64,000 nucleotides of DNA from Microvirga sp052114605 (GCF_052114605.1 NZ_JBFRFB010000008.1:1-64000); one strand, 5' to 3'. Shown: positions 32,894 through 42,919, numbered from the stretch's first letter. Notes: a model not told the origin generated them from the letters alone. Numbers and translations are program-made.

Positions 32894-35800
32894 ATGAAGC
32901 TGGAAACGCCGACCAGCGGAAGCGAACTGACGGCGCAAGCCGTTGCGGTTCTGGAAGCAGGCCACAAGGCCATTCCCCCCACTTTCGTCCGCGATCTCTA
33001 TGGACGCGTGCCGCCGGAGGATCTGGCGGCTTATTCGCCGCGCGCCCTCGCTGATCTCGCGGCTGCGGCCTACGAACACCTGAAGGCTCCCCGAATCGGT
33101 GGCGGCGAGGATATCCGCCTCCTCGATCTCGAGGTCGAGCGCGAGGGCCGCCGCCGCGAGGTGACGGTGCTCGAAATCATCAACGACAACATGCCCTTCC
33201 TCCTCGATTCGACTCTCGCCGAGGTGGTGGACCAGGGCTACGAGCCCTATCTCGTCGCGCACCCGATTCTTGCGGTCGAGCGCGATGCCGAAGGCGGCCT
33301 CGTGCGTCTCGTCGGCGAGGCCACTGGCGCGACGCGACTCGCCGTGAAGCGCGAGAGCTTCATTCATATCCATCTGCCGCGCATCGACGATCCGGAGACC
33401 CGTGAGAAGCTGATCGGCAGCATGCGCCTCGTTCACAAGGATGTGGGGCTTGCGGTGCACGATTGGCCCGGCATGCGCGGGCGCATCACGGAACTCGTGC
33501 AGAACTACCGCCTCAACCCTCCGCCGCTGCCGGATGACGAGGTGAAGGAAGCCATCGCCTTCCTCGACTGGATGGCGCAGGACAATTTTACGTTTTTAGG
33601 CATTCGCGAATACCGCCTGCCGAAAGGCGACACCGCCGCCGACCCGGTGCAGGGCTCAGGCCTCGGCCTGCTGCGCGACCCCAATGTGCGCGTGCTGCGC
33701 CGTGGGCGCGAGCTGGTGGCGATCACGCCGGAAATCCGCGCCTTCATGGCGCAGCCCAAGGCGCTCATCATCACCAAGGCGAACGTGAAGTCCCGCGTCC
33801 ATCGCCGCGCGCATCTCGATTATGTGGGCGTGAAGCTGTTCGATGCCGATGGCCAGCTCGAGGGCGAGCTGCGCATCGTCGGCCTGTTCACGTCCAGCGC
33901 CTACACCAACACCACGGGAGAAGTGCCGTATCTTCGCCTCAAGGTGGCGAGGGTTGTGGCGCGGGCGGGCTTCGATCCGTCGAGCTATGCGGGCCGCGCG
34001 CTTCTGAACGTGCTCGAAAGCTATCCGCGCGACGAGCTGTTCCAGATCGATGAGGACACGCTCTACCACTTCGCCATCGACATCATGAGCCTGTCGGAGC
34101 GCCCGCGCGTCCGCGCCCTTCCGCGGGTGGACGAGTTCGACCGCTTCGTCTCGGTTCTCGTCTTCGTGCCGAAGGACCGCTACGACACCAGCGCGCGCCT
34201 GCGCATCGGGCAGTTCCTGGCCGGCGTCTACGAGGGCCGTGTCTCCGCCGCCTATCCTGCCTATCCGGAAGGGCCGCTGGCGCGCACCCATTACATCATC
34301 GGCCGCGATGAGGGCGAGACGCCGGAAATCCCGCGCGACACGTTGGAAAAAGGCATCGCCTCGATCGTGCGCACCTGGAGCGATGCGCTGCGCGACCAGC
34401 TCGACGACGTGGTCGGCGGCGCCCGCGCGCGTGCCCTCGCCTCCCGTTACGCGGATGCGTTCAGCGCCGCCTATCGCGAGGCTTTCAGCGCCGAATACGC
34501 CATCAAGGACATTGCCCTTCTGGAGCAATTGTCCGACGCGCGCCCCCGCGCCGTTGATCTCTACCGTCGCGAGGGGGATGACGAGACCCGCGTCAACCTG
34601 AAGGTCTTTTCGCGCGGCACCGCGCTGCCCTTGTCCGACCGCGTGCCGCTGCTGGAAAATCTCGGCTTCCGCGTGGTGAACGAGCGAACCTATCGCGTGA
34701 TCTCCACCGGCGTCACTGGCATGGACCGTGTGTGGCTCCACGACATGACGCTGGAGCGCGCCGCCGGCGGCGCGATCGACAGCGACGAGATCCAGGACCT
34801 CATTGAGGCGGCTCTGCTTGCGCTCTTCCGGGGTCTTGCGGAATCCGACGGCTTCAACCGCCTCATTCTCGAAGCAGGCCTCGGCTGGCGCGATGTGGCT
34901 ATGATGCGCACGCTCGGCCGTTATCTGCGCCAGATCCAGGTGGCCTATGCGCAGGATTACCTCGCCGAGACGTTGGCGCGTCATGCGGGCATCACGCAGG
35001 AGATCGTCAAACTCTTCTACGCCCGCTTCGATCCCCGTCACGAGGATGCAGAGGCGCGTCTCACGAGCGAGGGCGCGATCCGCGCCGCCATCGAGGAGAA
35101 GCTGCAGGCCGTCACTAGCCTCGACGACGACCGCATCCTTCGCCGCTTCATCAATCTCATCGAAGCGGCGGTGCGCACCAATTTCTTCCAGCTCGAGGGC
35201 AATGGCCTGCCGCGCCAAACCATCGCGTTCAAGTTCGAATGCGCGAAGGTGGACGGCCTGCCGCTGCCGAGGCCTCTCTACGAAATCTTCGTTTATTCGC
35301 CACGCGTCGAAGGCATTCATTTGCGCTACGGCAAGGTTGCGCGCGGCGGCCTGCGCTGGTCCGACCGTCCGCAGGATTTCCGCACCGAGGTGCTGGGTCT
35401 CGTGAAGGCGCAGCAGGTCAAGAACGCGGTGATCGTGCCGGTCGGCGCGAAAGGCGGCTTCGTGCCCAAGCATCTGCCCCCGGCAAGCGACCGTCAGGCC
35501 TGGCTCGCGGAAGGAACCGAGAGCTACCGCATCTTCGTGCGCACGCTGCTTCAGCTCACCGACAATATCGAAGGCGATCACGTGGTGCCGCCGTCGGATA
35601 CGGTGCGCCACGATGGCAACGATCCCTATCTCGTGGTCGCCGCCGACAAGGGCACGGCCACCTTCTCCGACACGGCGAATGCGCTCTCCATTGAGAAGGG
35701 CCATTGGCTCGGCGATGCCTTCGCCTCCGGCGGCAGCCAGGGCTATGACCACAAGAAGATGGGCATCACCGCGCGCGGCGCGTGGGAGGCGGTGAAACGC

Positions 35801-37732
35801 CACTTCCGCGAGATGGACATCGACATCCAGACGCAGCCAGTCACGGTGGCGGGCGTGGGCGACATGTCGGGTGACGTGTTCGGCAACGGCATGCTGTTGT
35901 CGCGGGCCCTGCGCCTCGTCGCGGCCTTCGACCATCGCGACATCTTCCTCGATCCCAACCCCGATCCGGAAGTATCGTTCAAGGAGCGCGAGCGCCTGTT
36001 CGCTCTCCCGCGCTCCAGCTGGCAGGATTACGACAAGTCGCTGATCTCCACAGGCGGCGGCGTGTTCCCGCGCAATGCGAAATCGATTCCGCTCTCCGAC
36101 GAGGTGCGCTCCATGCTTGGGCTCGCCCAGGCGCAGGCGACGCCCGCCGAGGTGATGAGCGCGATCCTGAAGGCCCAAGTCGGCCTGCTCTGGTTCGGCG
36201 GCATCGGCACCTATATCCGCTCCTCCGCCGAAACCGACGAGCAGGTGGGGGATCGCGCCAACGATGCCATCCGCATCACGGGTGCGGATGTGCGCGCCAA
36301 GGTGATCGGCGAGGGCGCCAATCTTGGCATGACCCAGCGCGGACGCATCGAGGCTGGGCAGAACGGCGTGCGCCTCAACACGGATGCCATCGATAATTCG
36401 GCGGGCGTGAACACTTCCGACGTGGAGGTGAACATCAAGATCGCGCTCACGACTCCCGAACGCGACGGACGCCTGACGGAAGAGGCGCGCAACACGCTTC
36501 TCGCCGAGATGACCGACGAGGTCGCGGGCCTCGTTCTGCGCAACAACTACCTGCAGACTTTGGCCCTCTCGCTCTCCGAGCAGCGCGGCACCGCCGATAT
36601 CGGCTTCGCCCGCCGCCTCATGCAGATGCTCGAGGCGCAAGGCCGTCTCAACCGCGCGGTGGAATACCTGCCGGATGACGGCATTCTCACGGAGCGCGCC
36701 CGCCGCGGTGAGGCGCTGACGCGGCCTGAGCTCGCGGTACTGCTCGCCTATGCCAAGCTCTCCCTGCACGACGAACTCTTGGAAAGCGCGGTTCCTGACG
36801 ATCCCTATCTCGCCAAGGAGCTGGAGCGCTATTTCCCCGCCGCCATGCGTGAGGGCTTCCCGGACGCCATCGCAACCCACCGCCTGCGCCGCGAGATCAT
36901 CGCCACGCAGTTGGCCAACGCGATCATCAATCGAGGTGGGCCGACCATGGTGGCCCGCCTCGTCGACCAGACAGGCGCGGATGCGCCGACTATTGCGGCA
37001 GCCTATGCGGCCACCCGCGATTCCTTCGGCCTCGCGGAACTCAACAGCGCCATCGATGCCCTCGACGGCGTGGTGCCGGGCAAGACGCAGCTTCGTCTCT
37101 ACGGCGAGTTGCAGGACCTGCTCATGAATCGGATCGTCTGGTTCATCCGCAACGTGGACTTCACCAACCACTCTCTCGACCAGATCATCGGCACCTATCA
37201 GGCCGGTGTCGCGGAGGTGGAGCGTGGGCTGACGGAAACCCTGTCCGCTGATGCGATTGCCGCCTGGGATGCGCGCACCAAGGCGCTCGTGGACCAGGGT
37301 GCGCCGGAAGAACTCGCCCGCCGCATCGCGTCCCTGCCGGATCTGGTGGCTGCGCCCGATATCGCGCTCACCGCGCAGAAAACGGGGAAGCCGATCCGCG
37401 ACATCGCCCACACGCATTTCGCGCTGGAGGCTGTGTTCCGGCTCGGAGCCCTCATCGGCGCGGCGCAGGATATTGTGGTCAGCGATTACTTCGACCGCCT
37501 CGCCCTCGACCGGGCCATCGACAGCATCGCCTATGCCCATCGCGGCCTCACGGCGGAAGTCTCGATGCAGGACAATTCCGGCGTCGATGCCGTGCAGGCC
37601 TGGAGCGACAAGCGTGGCTCCGACGTGAGCCGCATCCGGGGCGCCGTCGACGGCATCGTCTCCTCGGGCCTCACCCTGTCGAAGATCACCGTCGCAGCAA
37701 GCCTGCTCGGCGATCTGGCGCGAACGAGTTGA
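32894..37732 (+). CDS. gdhB: NAD-dependent glutamate dehydrogenase, large (about 180 kDa) type
   Basis: A 1,612-residue protein of the L_180 class. The N-terminal half holds ACT-like regulatory regions. The catalytic part begins with GGLRWSDRPQDFRTEVLGLV around residue 817 and continues KNAVIVPVGAKGGFV and GDMSGDVFGNGML. GEGANLGMTQ and the C-terminal helical domain follow. It converts glutamate and NAD to 2-oxoglutarate, ammonium and NADH, mainly for catabolism. The length is normal and there is no break. ATG 32894 has GAGGAT six bases upstream. It is likely monocistronic and followed by a repeat. Confidence 0.96.
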   Translation: MKLETPTSGSELTAQAVAVLEAGHKAIPPTFVRDLYGRVPPEDLAAYSPRALADLAAAAYEHLKAPRIGGGEDIRLLDLEVEREGRRREVTVLEIINDNMPFLLDSTLAEVVDQGYEPYLVAHPILAVERDAEGGLVRLVGEATGATRLAVKRESFIHIHLPRIDDPETREKLIGSMRLVHKDVGLAVHDWPGMRGRITELVQNYRLNPPPLPDDEVKEAIAFLDWMAQDNFTFLGIREYRLPKGDTAADPVQGSGLGLLRDPNVRVLRRGRELVAITPEIRAFMAQPKALIITKANVKSRVHRRAHLDYVGVKLFDADGQLEGELRIVGLFTSSAYTNTTGEVPYLRLKVARVVARAGFDPSSYAGRALLNVLESYPRDELFQIDEDTLYHFAIDIMSLSERPRVRALPRVDEFDRFVSVLVFVPKDRYDTSARLRIGQFLAGVYEGRVSAAYPAYPEGPLARTHYIIGRDEGETPEIPRDTLEKGIASIVRTWSDALRDQLDDVVGGARARALASRYADAFSAAYREAFSAEYAIKDIALLEQLSDARPRAVDLYRREGDDETRVNLKVFSRGTALPLSDRVPLLENLGFRVVNERTYRVISTGVTGMDRVWLHDMTLERAAGGAIDSDEIQDLIEAALLALFRGLAESDGFNRLILEAGLGWRDVAMMRTLGRYLRQIQVAYAQDYLAETLARHAGITQEIVKLFYARFDPRHEDAEARLTSEGAIRAAIEEKLQAVTSLDDDRILRRFINLIEAAVRTNFFQLEGNGLPRQTIAFKFECAKVDGLPLPRPLYEIFVYSPRVEGIHLRYGKVARGGLRWSDRPQDFRTEVLGLVKAQQVKNAVIVPVGAKGGFVPKHLPPASDRQAWLAEGTESYRIFVRTLLQLTDNIEGDHVVPPSDTVRHDGNDPYLVVAADKGTATFSDTANALSIEKGHWLGDAFASGGSQGYDHKKMGITARGAWEAVKRHFREMDIDIQTQPVTVAGVGDMSGDVFGNGMLLSRALRLVAAFDHRDIFLDPNPDPEVSFKERERLFALPRSSWQDYDKSLISTGGGVFPRNAKSIPLSDEVRSMLGLAQAQATPAEVMSAILKAQVGLLWFGGIGTYIRSSAETDEQVGDRANDAIRITGADVRAKVIGEGANLGMTQRGRIEAGQNGVRLNTDAIDNSAGVNTSDVEVNIKIALTTPERDGRLTEEARNTLLAEMTDEVAGLVLRNNYLQTLALSLSEQRGTADIGFARRLMQMLEAQGRLNRAVEYLPDDGILTERARRGEALTRPELAVLLAYAKLSLHDELLESAVPDDPYLAKELERYFPAAMREGFPDAIATHRLRREIIATQLANAIINRGGPTMVARLVDQTGADAPTIAAAYAATRDSFGLAELNSAIDALDGVVPGKTQLRLYGELQDLLMNRIVWFIRNVDFTNHSLDQIIGTYQAGVAEVERGLTETLSADAIAAWDARTKALVDQGAPEELARRIASLPDLVAAPDIALTAQKTGKPIRDIAHTHFALEAVFRLGALIGAAQDIVVSDYFDRLALDRAIDSIAYAHRGLTAEVSMQDNSGVDAVQAWSDKRGSDVSRIRGAVDGIVSSGLTLSKITVAASLLGDLARTS

Positions 37733-37777
37733 CCTAAGGTCAAGAAATTGGTCATCGGTATCCGACACTCTGACCGT

Positions 37778-37887
37778 GCCCTCCTCCCCCTTGTGGGGAG
37801 GAGTTGGAGGTGGGGGTGTGAGCGCCGCCATCTCAAGAACGTAGCGCCAACACCCCCACCCTAACCCTCCCCACAAGGGGGAGGGGG
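37778..37887. repeat. Family C inverted repeat
   Basis: CTCCTCCCCCTTGTGGGGAG at the left and CTCCCCACAAGGGGGAGGGG at the right face each other. Inner arms GGAGGTGGGGGTG and CACCCCCACCC pair too. The whole 110 bp could fold into one long hairpin, and it fills the gap between gdhB and the MFS gene. Confidence 0.85.
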
Positions 37888-37952
37888 TCAAGGGAAGTGC
37901 ATCTCACGCAAGGTTTGGATCAGGACGCAGGCTGGTGAAGCAGGACAATCGA

Positions 37953-39308
37953 ATGACCTCGCCTGCCATGGCCTCCCGTCCCGCCATTCTCGGCTGGCTG
38001 CTGTTCGACTGGGCCTGCCAGCCCTTCTTCACCCTCGTCACCACCTTCGTCTTCGCACCCTATTTCGCGGCATCGCTTGCGCCCGATCCGGTGACCGGCC
38101 AGAGCCTCTGGGGCTACGCCACTGCGGCGGCGGGCCTTGCGCTGGCGATTCTCTCACCCGTCTTAGGGACAGTCGCCGATGCGACAGGGCCGAAGAAGCC
38201 CTGGATCGCCGCCTGCGGCCTCGTGCTGTTCCTCGCCTCCTTCGCTCTCTGGTATGCCGCGCCGGGTGTGCCTGCGGCCATTCCCATCGCGCTGATCGGC
38301 TTTGCCTTCGCCACTATCGCCGTTGAGGTTGCGGCGGTGTTCAACAATGCGCTAATCCCGCATCTCGTGCCGCCGGAGCGCTATGGACGGCTCTCCGGCA
38401 CCGGCTGGGCCATGGGCTATCTCGGCGGCCTCGTCTCGCTCGTGATCGTGCTGGGTTTCCTCGCCGCGGATGGGATGAGCGGCAAGACCTTATTCGGGCT
38501 CGATCCGCTCTTCGGCCTCGATCCGGCTACACGAGAAGGCGACCGGATCACCGGGCCGTTCTCGGCCGTATGGTTCCTCGTCTTCGTGATACCGCTCTTC
38601 CTCTTCACGCCGGATATCGCGCGCTCGACCGTCTCGCTGAAAAGCGCGGTCGCGCAAAGTTTCACGCAGGTGCGCGGCACGCTCGCCGATGCGCGAAGGC
38701 ACCCCAGCGTGCTGCGCTTCCTCATCGCCAACATGGTCTATCAGGATGCGCTGGTGGCGCTCTTCGCCTTCGGCGGCATTTATGGAGCAGGCGTGTTCGG
38801 CTGGCGGGCGACGGAGCTCGGAATCTTCGGCATCATGCTCACCATCACCGGAACAATCGGCGCGCTCATCGGAGGACGCCTGGATGATCGATTCGGTGCA
38901 AAGCCCGTGATCATGGGTGCGATCATCACGCTCGCGCTCGTCTGCGTAGGCGTGCTGTCGCTGGGGAGAGAACACATCCTCTTCGTCATCCCGACAGCAC
39001 CTCCCGGCGAGGGTCTCTATGCCAGCGCGCCGGAGAAGGTTTTCGTCCTGCTCGGCCTCGTCATCGGCGCGGTCGCCGGCCCCATGCAGGCTTCATCCCG
39101 CAGCCTTCTCGCACGCCTCGTGCCGGCGCGGGAGGCCGGGCGCTATTTCGGGCTGCTCGCGCTATCGGGAAAAGTCACATCCTTCCTTGCGCCGCTGGCA
39201 GTCGCTGTGGCCACCGCCGTCTTCCAGACGCAAGCTGCAGGACCGGCGGTGCTAATCCTGTTCCTGCTCGCCGGGTTTGCCTTGATCAGCGGCGTGAAGC
39301 GGGTGTGA
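37953..39308 (+). CDS. MFS transporter, UMF1/Atg22-like
   Basis: A 451-residue protein with about twelve hydrophobic helices. It shows WLLFDWACQPFFTLVTTFVFAPYF at the N-terminus, the UMF1-family hallmark, and GPKKPWI in the loop after helix 2. LVPPERYGRLSGTGWAMGYLGG and AREAGRYFGLLALSGKVTSFLAPL follow. The family is related to the yeast vacuolar effluxer Atg22, and its bacterial substrates are unknown. ATG 37953 has AGGA at good spacing. An upstream in-frame GTG at 37935 is the alternative. Confidence 0.9.
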   Translation: MTSPAMASRPAILGWLLFDWACQPFFTLVTTFVFAPYFAASLAPDPVTGQSLWGYATAAAGLALAILSPVLGTVADATGPKKPWIAACGLVLFLASFALWYAAPGVPAAIPIALIGFAFATIAVEVAAVFNNALIPHLVPPERYGRLSGTGWAMGYLGGLVSLVIVLGFLAADGMSGKTLFGLDPLFGLDPATREGDRITGPFSAVWFLVFVIPLFLFTPDIARSTVSLKSAVAQSFTQVRGTLADARRHPSVLRFLIANMVYQDALVALFAFGGIYGAGVFGWRATELGIFGIMLTITGTIGALIGGRLDDRFGAKPVIMGAIITLALVCVGVLSLGREHILFVIPTAPPGEGLYASAPEKVFVLLGLVIGAVAGPMQASSRSLLARLVPAREAGRYFGLLALSGKVTSFLAPLAVAVATAVFQTQAAGPAVLILFLLAGFALISGVKRV

Positions 39309-39312
39309 TCCG

Positions 39313-39633
39313 TTATTCGAGCGTCACGGCCGTGCCGCTGACGGTGACCATCATCATGCCCTCATTCTTGCCGATGGCGCCGTAATCCATGTGAACGCCG
39401 ATGATGGCATGCGCGCCGAGACGCTGCGCCTCCTCGATCATCTCGCCCAAGGCAGTATCGCGCCCGTCGCGCAGCACGCGCTCATAGGAGCCCGAGCGCC
39501 CGCCCACCACATCGCGGATCGAGGCGAAGAAATCACGGAACACGTTGGCGCCGAGAATGGCCTCACCTGAAACGATGCCGCGATAGGACGCGATCCGCCG
39601 GCCTTCGATGCTGGGTGTGGTGGTGACGATCAT
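39313..39633 (-). CDS. YbjQ/UPF0145 family protein
   Basis: A 106-residue protein covering the whole family. MIVTTTPSIEGRRIASYRGIVSGEAILGANVFRDFFASIRD, the GGRSGSYE turn, EMIEEAQRLGAHAIIGVHMDYG and the closing VSGTAVTLE are all typical. The fold is a small pentameric beta-alpha structure, sometimes called a heavy-metal-binding domain, with no fixed function. ATG 39633 has GGAGACTCC directly upstream and gives the standard length. Confidence 0.92.
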   Translation of the reverse strand: MIVTTTPSIEGRRIASYRGIVSGEAILGANVFRDFFASIRDVVGGRSGSYERVLRDGRDTALGEMIEEAQRLGAHAIIGVHMDYGAIGKNEGMMMVTVSGTAVTLE

Positions 39634-39675
39634 TGGAGTCTCCATGGTTTGAGACTCTGATCTAGGGATTGCTAC

Positions 39676-40488
39676 TCAGTGACGGAAGGGTTGGAGGCAG
39701 GAGGATTGCCTCCACCATTGATGTGTCGTCTCCGGTCCGCACCAGAAGCCTTCGAAAATATCTGCAAGCGCAACATGTTGCAGGCGCTCGGCTTTTCCGC
39801 AGATGAGCGTGAAGAAGCTGTCCCAGTCGACAACAGTGAGCAGAGAACGATCCGCCGTAAAAATTCGTCTGGCCCCAACGGGAAAGCCATTGATCGAACT
39901 CCAGGGCTCCTCGTTCCGAAGCTTCTCAATGACAATGGTCGACGACGATTCATCGAACTCGTCAGCAAACTCAACCTGATCATAGCCAGCGCGATGAAAC
40001 ACCTCGGCGATCAGGCTCTCCATGGATGACTGGAAACGGCCTTCCGTCGGCATGAAGATTTTTTCCTCGGAGCAGTACTGCGATAGCCGTTCGGCTCCTG
40101 CAGTATCTTCATATTCCCTTTTCAGGGCTCCAATGGTGCTCAACAATGCTCTGTTCAGGCTGTGGGGATCATCGAAGCCCGCAGCCTTTCCAATTTCGCT
40201 CCAGCGTAGAGTGATGCCTCGCCCCTTCAATAACTCACCCACAACATGCGGCGAGAAGTTGGACTTCTGCTCATCCCGAAGCTGCTTCATGACATCGAAT
40301 GGATTCTGCTCGGGCGGCACGGCGGTGCAGTCCACATGCATTGTCCAGGGTTCACAGTCCGCCGGGTCAAGTCCTGGGATGCGCACGAACGGATGGAACG
40401 CGATGTACGCCATGTCGTACGCACCCGCATACCATTGCAGGAGCGGGCCATCATAACCTGGATAAGATGTTATCCGTTCGATTGTCAT
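39676..40488 (-). CDS. Unrecognised soluble protein (possibly DUF2711)
   Basis: A 270-residue, apparently cytosolic protein with no signal peptide or membrane segment. I cannot assign it with confidence. The central LRWSEIGKAAGFDDPHSLNRALLSTIGALKREYEDTAGAERL vaguely recalls DUF2711. The residue mix (aromatic, acidic, six Cys) and lower GC differ from its neighbours and suggest acquisition. It lies between a repeat-free gap and purH, seven bases from the purH stop. That position could place it downstream in the purH transcript. Confidence 0.7.
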   Translation of the reverse strand: MTIERITSYPGYDGPLLQWYAGAYDMAYIAFHPFVRIPGLDPADCEPWTMHVDCTAVPPEQNPFDVMKQLRDEQKSNFSPHVVGELLKGRGITLRWSEIGKAAGFDDPHSLNRALLSTIGALKREYEDTAGAERLSQYCSEEKIFMPTEGRFQSSMESLIAEVFHRAGYDQVEFADEFDESSSTIVIEKLRNEEPWSSINGFPVGARRIFTADRSLLTVVDWDSFFTLICGKAERLQHVALADIFEGFWCGPETTHQWWRQSSCLQPFRH

Positions 40489-40494
40489 TCAGCA

Positions 40495-42087
40495 TCAATG
40501 CCGGAAATGGCGGTAGCCCGTAAACACCATCGCGAGGCCGGCTTCATCGGCGGCCTCGATCACCTCGTCGTCGCGCATGGAGCCGCCGGGCTGGATCACC
40601 GCCGTAGCGCCTGCCTCAGCCGCGGCGAGGAGGCCGTCGGCGAAGGGGAAGAAAGCGTCGGAGGCGACCACCGAGCCCTTGGCCAGCGTCTCCGAAAGGC
40701 CTGCAGCCTTTGCGGCTTCAGCGGCCTTCCAGGCGGCGATGCGGGAGGAATCGACGCGGCTCATCTGGCCGGCGCCGATGCCGACCGTCGCGAGGTCCTT
40801 CGCATAGACGATGGCGTTCGACTTCACGTGCTTGGCGACGCGGAAGGCGAAGCGCAGGTCATCGAGCTCGCGGTCCGTGGGCGCGCGCTTGGTGACGACT
40901 TTCAAGTCCATGGCATCGACCACCGCATTGTCGCGCGATTGCGCCAGGAAGCCGCCCGCCACCGTGCGCAGCGTCAGGCCCTCCTGGCGCGGATCCGGCA
41001 ATCCGCCCGCGAGCAGCAGGCGCAGGTTCTTCTTGGCGGCGACGATGGCGATGGCCTCCTCGCTGGCATCGGGGGCGATGATGACCTCGGTGAAGATGTC
41101 GGTGATCGCCTTCGCCGCTTCCGCATCGAGCGGGCGGTTCATGGCGACGATGCCGCCGAAGGCCGAGACGGGATCGCAGCGAAGCGCCTTCTCGTAAGCC
41201 TCGCGCAACGACGTGCCTTCCGCCACGCCGCAGGGATTGGCGTGCTTGACGATGACGATGGCGGCCGAGCGCTCGGGCGCGAATTCCGCGACCGCCTCAA
41301 AGGCGGCATCCGTGTCGTTGATGTTGTTGTAGGAGAGCTGCTTGCCCTGCACCTGACGCGCGGTCGAGACGCCGGGGCGCTGCTCGGGCGTGCGGTAGAA
41401 CGCGGCGCTCTGGTGCGGGTTTTCGCCGTAGCGCATCACTTCGGCAATGGAACCGCCGAGCGCGCGGAAGGGCGGCGTTTCCTCAGCTAGCTCATTGGCG
41501 AACCAGTTGGAGATCGCGGCGTCATAAGCGGCGGTGCGGGCATAGGCCTTCTGCGCGAGGCGGCGGCGCAGCGTATAGGTGACCGCGCCGTTATGCTGCT
41601 TCAGATCATCGAGAACGGCGGCGTAGTCGGCGCCGTCCACCACTACAGCCACGTCGCCATGGTTCTTGGCGGCGGCGCGGATCATGGCTGGGCCGCCGAT
41701 ATCGATGTTCTCGATACAATCGTCATAGGGCTTGCCCGCCGCGACCGTCGCCTCGAAGGGATAGAGGTTCACCACCAGCAGATCGATGGGCTGGATGCCG
41801 TGGGCCAGCATGGCCGCCTGATGCTCGGGGTTGGCGCGGATGCCGAGAAGGCCACCGTGGACGGAAGGGTGCAGCGTCTTCACGCGCCCATCCATCATTT
41901 CGGGGAAGCCTGTCAGGTCGCTCACGTCCTTCACGGGAAGCCCCGCCTCGCTCAGCGCCTTGTGCGTGCCGCCGGTCGAGACCAGCTCGATGCCGCGCTC
42001 GGACAATGCCCTGGCGAAGTCCACGAGACCCGTCTTGTCGGATACGGAAAGCAGAGCGCGGGTAACGCGCTTCAGATCGCTCGGCAT
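40495..42087 (-). CDS. purH: Bifunctional AICAR transformylase / IMP cyclohydrolase
   Basis: A 530-residue enzyme for the last two steps of IMP synthesis. The N-terminal MGS-like cyclohydrolase domain starts RALLSVSDKTGLVDFARAL and includes TGFPEMMDGRVKTLHP. The transformylase domain includes LRYGENPHQSAAFYR, IVKHANPCGVA and the catalytic-region SDAFFPFADG. Length and motifs are complete. It is at the end of a minus-strand series (rsmB, heparinase-like, purH) that is conserved in rhizobial genomes. Confidence 0.97.
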   Translation of the reverse strand: MPSDLKRVTRALLSVSDKTGLVDFARALSERGIELVSTGGTHKALSEAGLPVKDVSDLTGFPEMMDGRVKTLHPSVHGGLLGIRANPEHQAAMLAHGIQPIDLLVVNLYPFEATVAAGKPYDDCIENIDIGGPAMIRAAAKNHGDVAVVVDGADYAAVLDDLKQHNGAVTYTLRRRLAQKAYARTAAYDAAISNWFANELAEETPPFRALGGSIAEVMRYGENPHQSAAFYRTPEQRPGVSTARQVQGKQLSYNNINDTDAAFEAVAEFAPERSAAIVIVKHANPCGVAEGTSLREAYEKALRCDPVSAFGGIVAMNRPLDAEAAKAITDIFTEVIIAPDASEEAIAIVAAKKNLRLLLAGGLPDPRQEGLTLRTVAGGFLAQSRDNAVVDAMDLKVVTKRAPTDRELDDLRFAFRVAKHVKSNAIVYAKDLATVGIGAGQMSRVDSSRIAAWKAAEAAKAAGLSETLAKGSVVASDAFFPFADGLLAAAEAGATAVIQPGGSMRDDEVIEAADEAGLAMVFTGYRHFRH

Positions 42088-42185
42088 GACGGCCGCTCCA
42101 TGAAGGGGAAAGATGCGGGCGCGATACCACGATGGGGGCGGGATGGGAACCGGGAAGGGTGGAGTTTCAGGTATGGGCTCTATGC

Positions 42186-42572
42186 CTATAGATCAGCCTT
42201 CTTCGCCCCCAGTTTCCGAGCCTGACGGATCAGGAAGCTCAGCGTCAAGACTAGGGATGCAAGCCATAGCATGACCATAGCGATGCCTAAGATCGTTTTC
42301 GAGGCGACCATCAACGAGACGACGATTGGGCTTTCAAAGGTCCAATAGAGAGCCCAGGACAAAATCCCGCCTATAATCTTATCATTCCACGTTTCCTTAC
42401 ACGTTACGTGAAAGATCAGATCAGACGCGAAGAAGCACCCCTTAGGACTAAGCTTTGGATATTGATCGCCATACAGAGCAAAGATCAACATCAGCCCTGT
42501 CGATGTGAGAGCGAAGGCCCACCAAGCTGCTGAGAGGATCTCCAGCCAGCGTATAGCTGTCCTAAATTGCAT
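42186..42572 (-). CDS. Hypothetical membrane protein, low GC
   Basis: I do not recognise this gene. About 128 residues with three hydrophobic segments (around residues 10-32, 70-90 and 95-115) and a basic C-terminal end. Two cysteines lie in the loop between the first two segments. Neither ATG 42572 nor the upstream GTG 42593 has a good ribosome site. The DNA is clearly more AT-rich than the flanking purH and membrane-protein genes, suggesting insertion between otherwise adjacent genes. Confidence 0.55.
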   Translation of the reverse strand: MQFRTAIRWLEILSAAWWAFALTSTGLMLIFALYGDQYPKLSPKGCFFASDLIFHVTCKETWNDKIIGGILSWALYWTFESPIVVSLMVASKTILGIAMVMLWLASLVLTLSFLIRQARKLGAKKADL

Positions 42573-42649
42573 ACGAAACTTTGTAGCACGCACCGAAGGC
42601 AGCGCAAACTGACTAACCCTCTAGTTTACCCTACTTTTCTACCGTCCAA

Positions 42650-42901
42650 TCAGGACGCTGACCGCCGTCTAAAACGCAGCCGCCCATAGCCGACAATCGT
42701 CAGGATCAACCAAGCCGCCTGCGTGATGAAGGACGGCAGGTTGAAGTCGAAGATCAGGGAATAGAGGATCGCGAGAGCGCCGACGCCGTTGAGCAGGGCA
42801 TAGCGGCCATCCTCGACCTTCAAGATGCCCATCTGCAGCAGGCCGTAGGCCGAGAGATAGGCGGCCACGCCGATCAATCCGATCACGTCAGCGAGGGTCA
42901 T
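42650..42901 (-). CDS. CBU_0592-like small membrane protein
   Basis: An 83-residue protein with about three membrane helices. ADVIGLIGVAAYLSAYGLLQMGIL, YALLNGVGALAILYSLI and FNLPSFITQAAWLILTIVGYGRL match the CBU_0592 family of small membrane proteins of unknown role. It lies 19 bp downstream of the heparinase-like gene and could be in the same transcript. Confidence 0.82.
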   Translation of the reverse strand: MTLADVIGLIGVAAYLSAYGLLQMGILKVEDGRYALLNGVGALAILYSLIFDFNLPSFITQAAWLILTIVGYGRLRFRRRSAS

Positions 42902-42919
42902 GGAGGTCTCTGTCTGCCG

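Noticed and set aside
33656..37891. A minus-strand open frame of about 1,400 codons opposite gdhB
   Set aside because: It is the mirror of a high-GC gene. Its translation is low-complexity, rich in Arg, His, Ala and Glu, with no family motif, while the plus strand encodes full-length NAD-GDH.
40495..42087. A ZTP or purine riboswitch upstream of purH
   Set aside because: The 98 bp before purH (42088-42185) show no purine-box or ZTP-type motif and no clear terminator/antiterminator pair.
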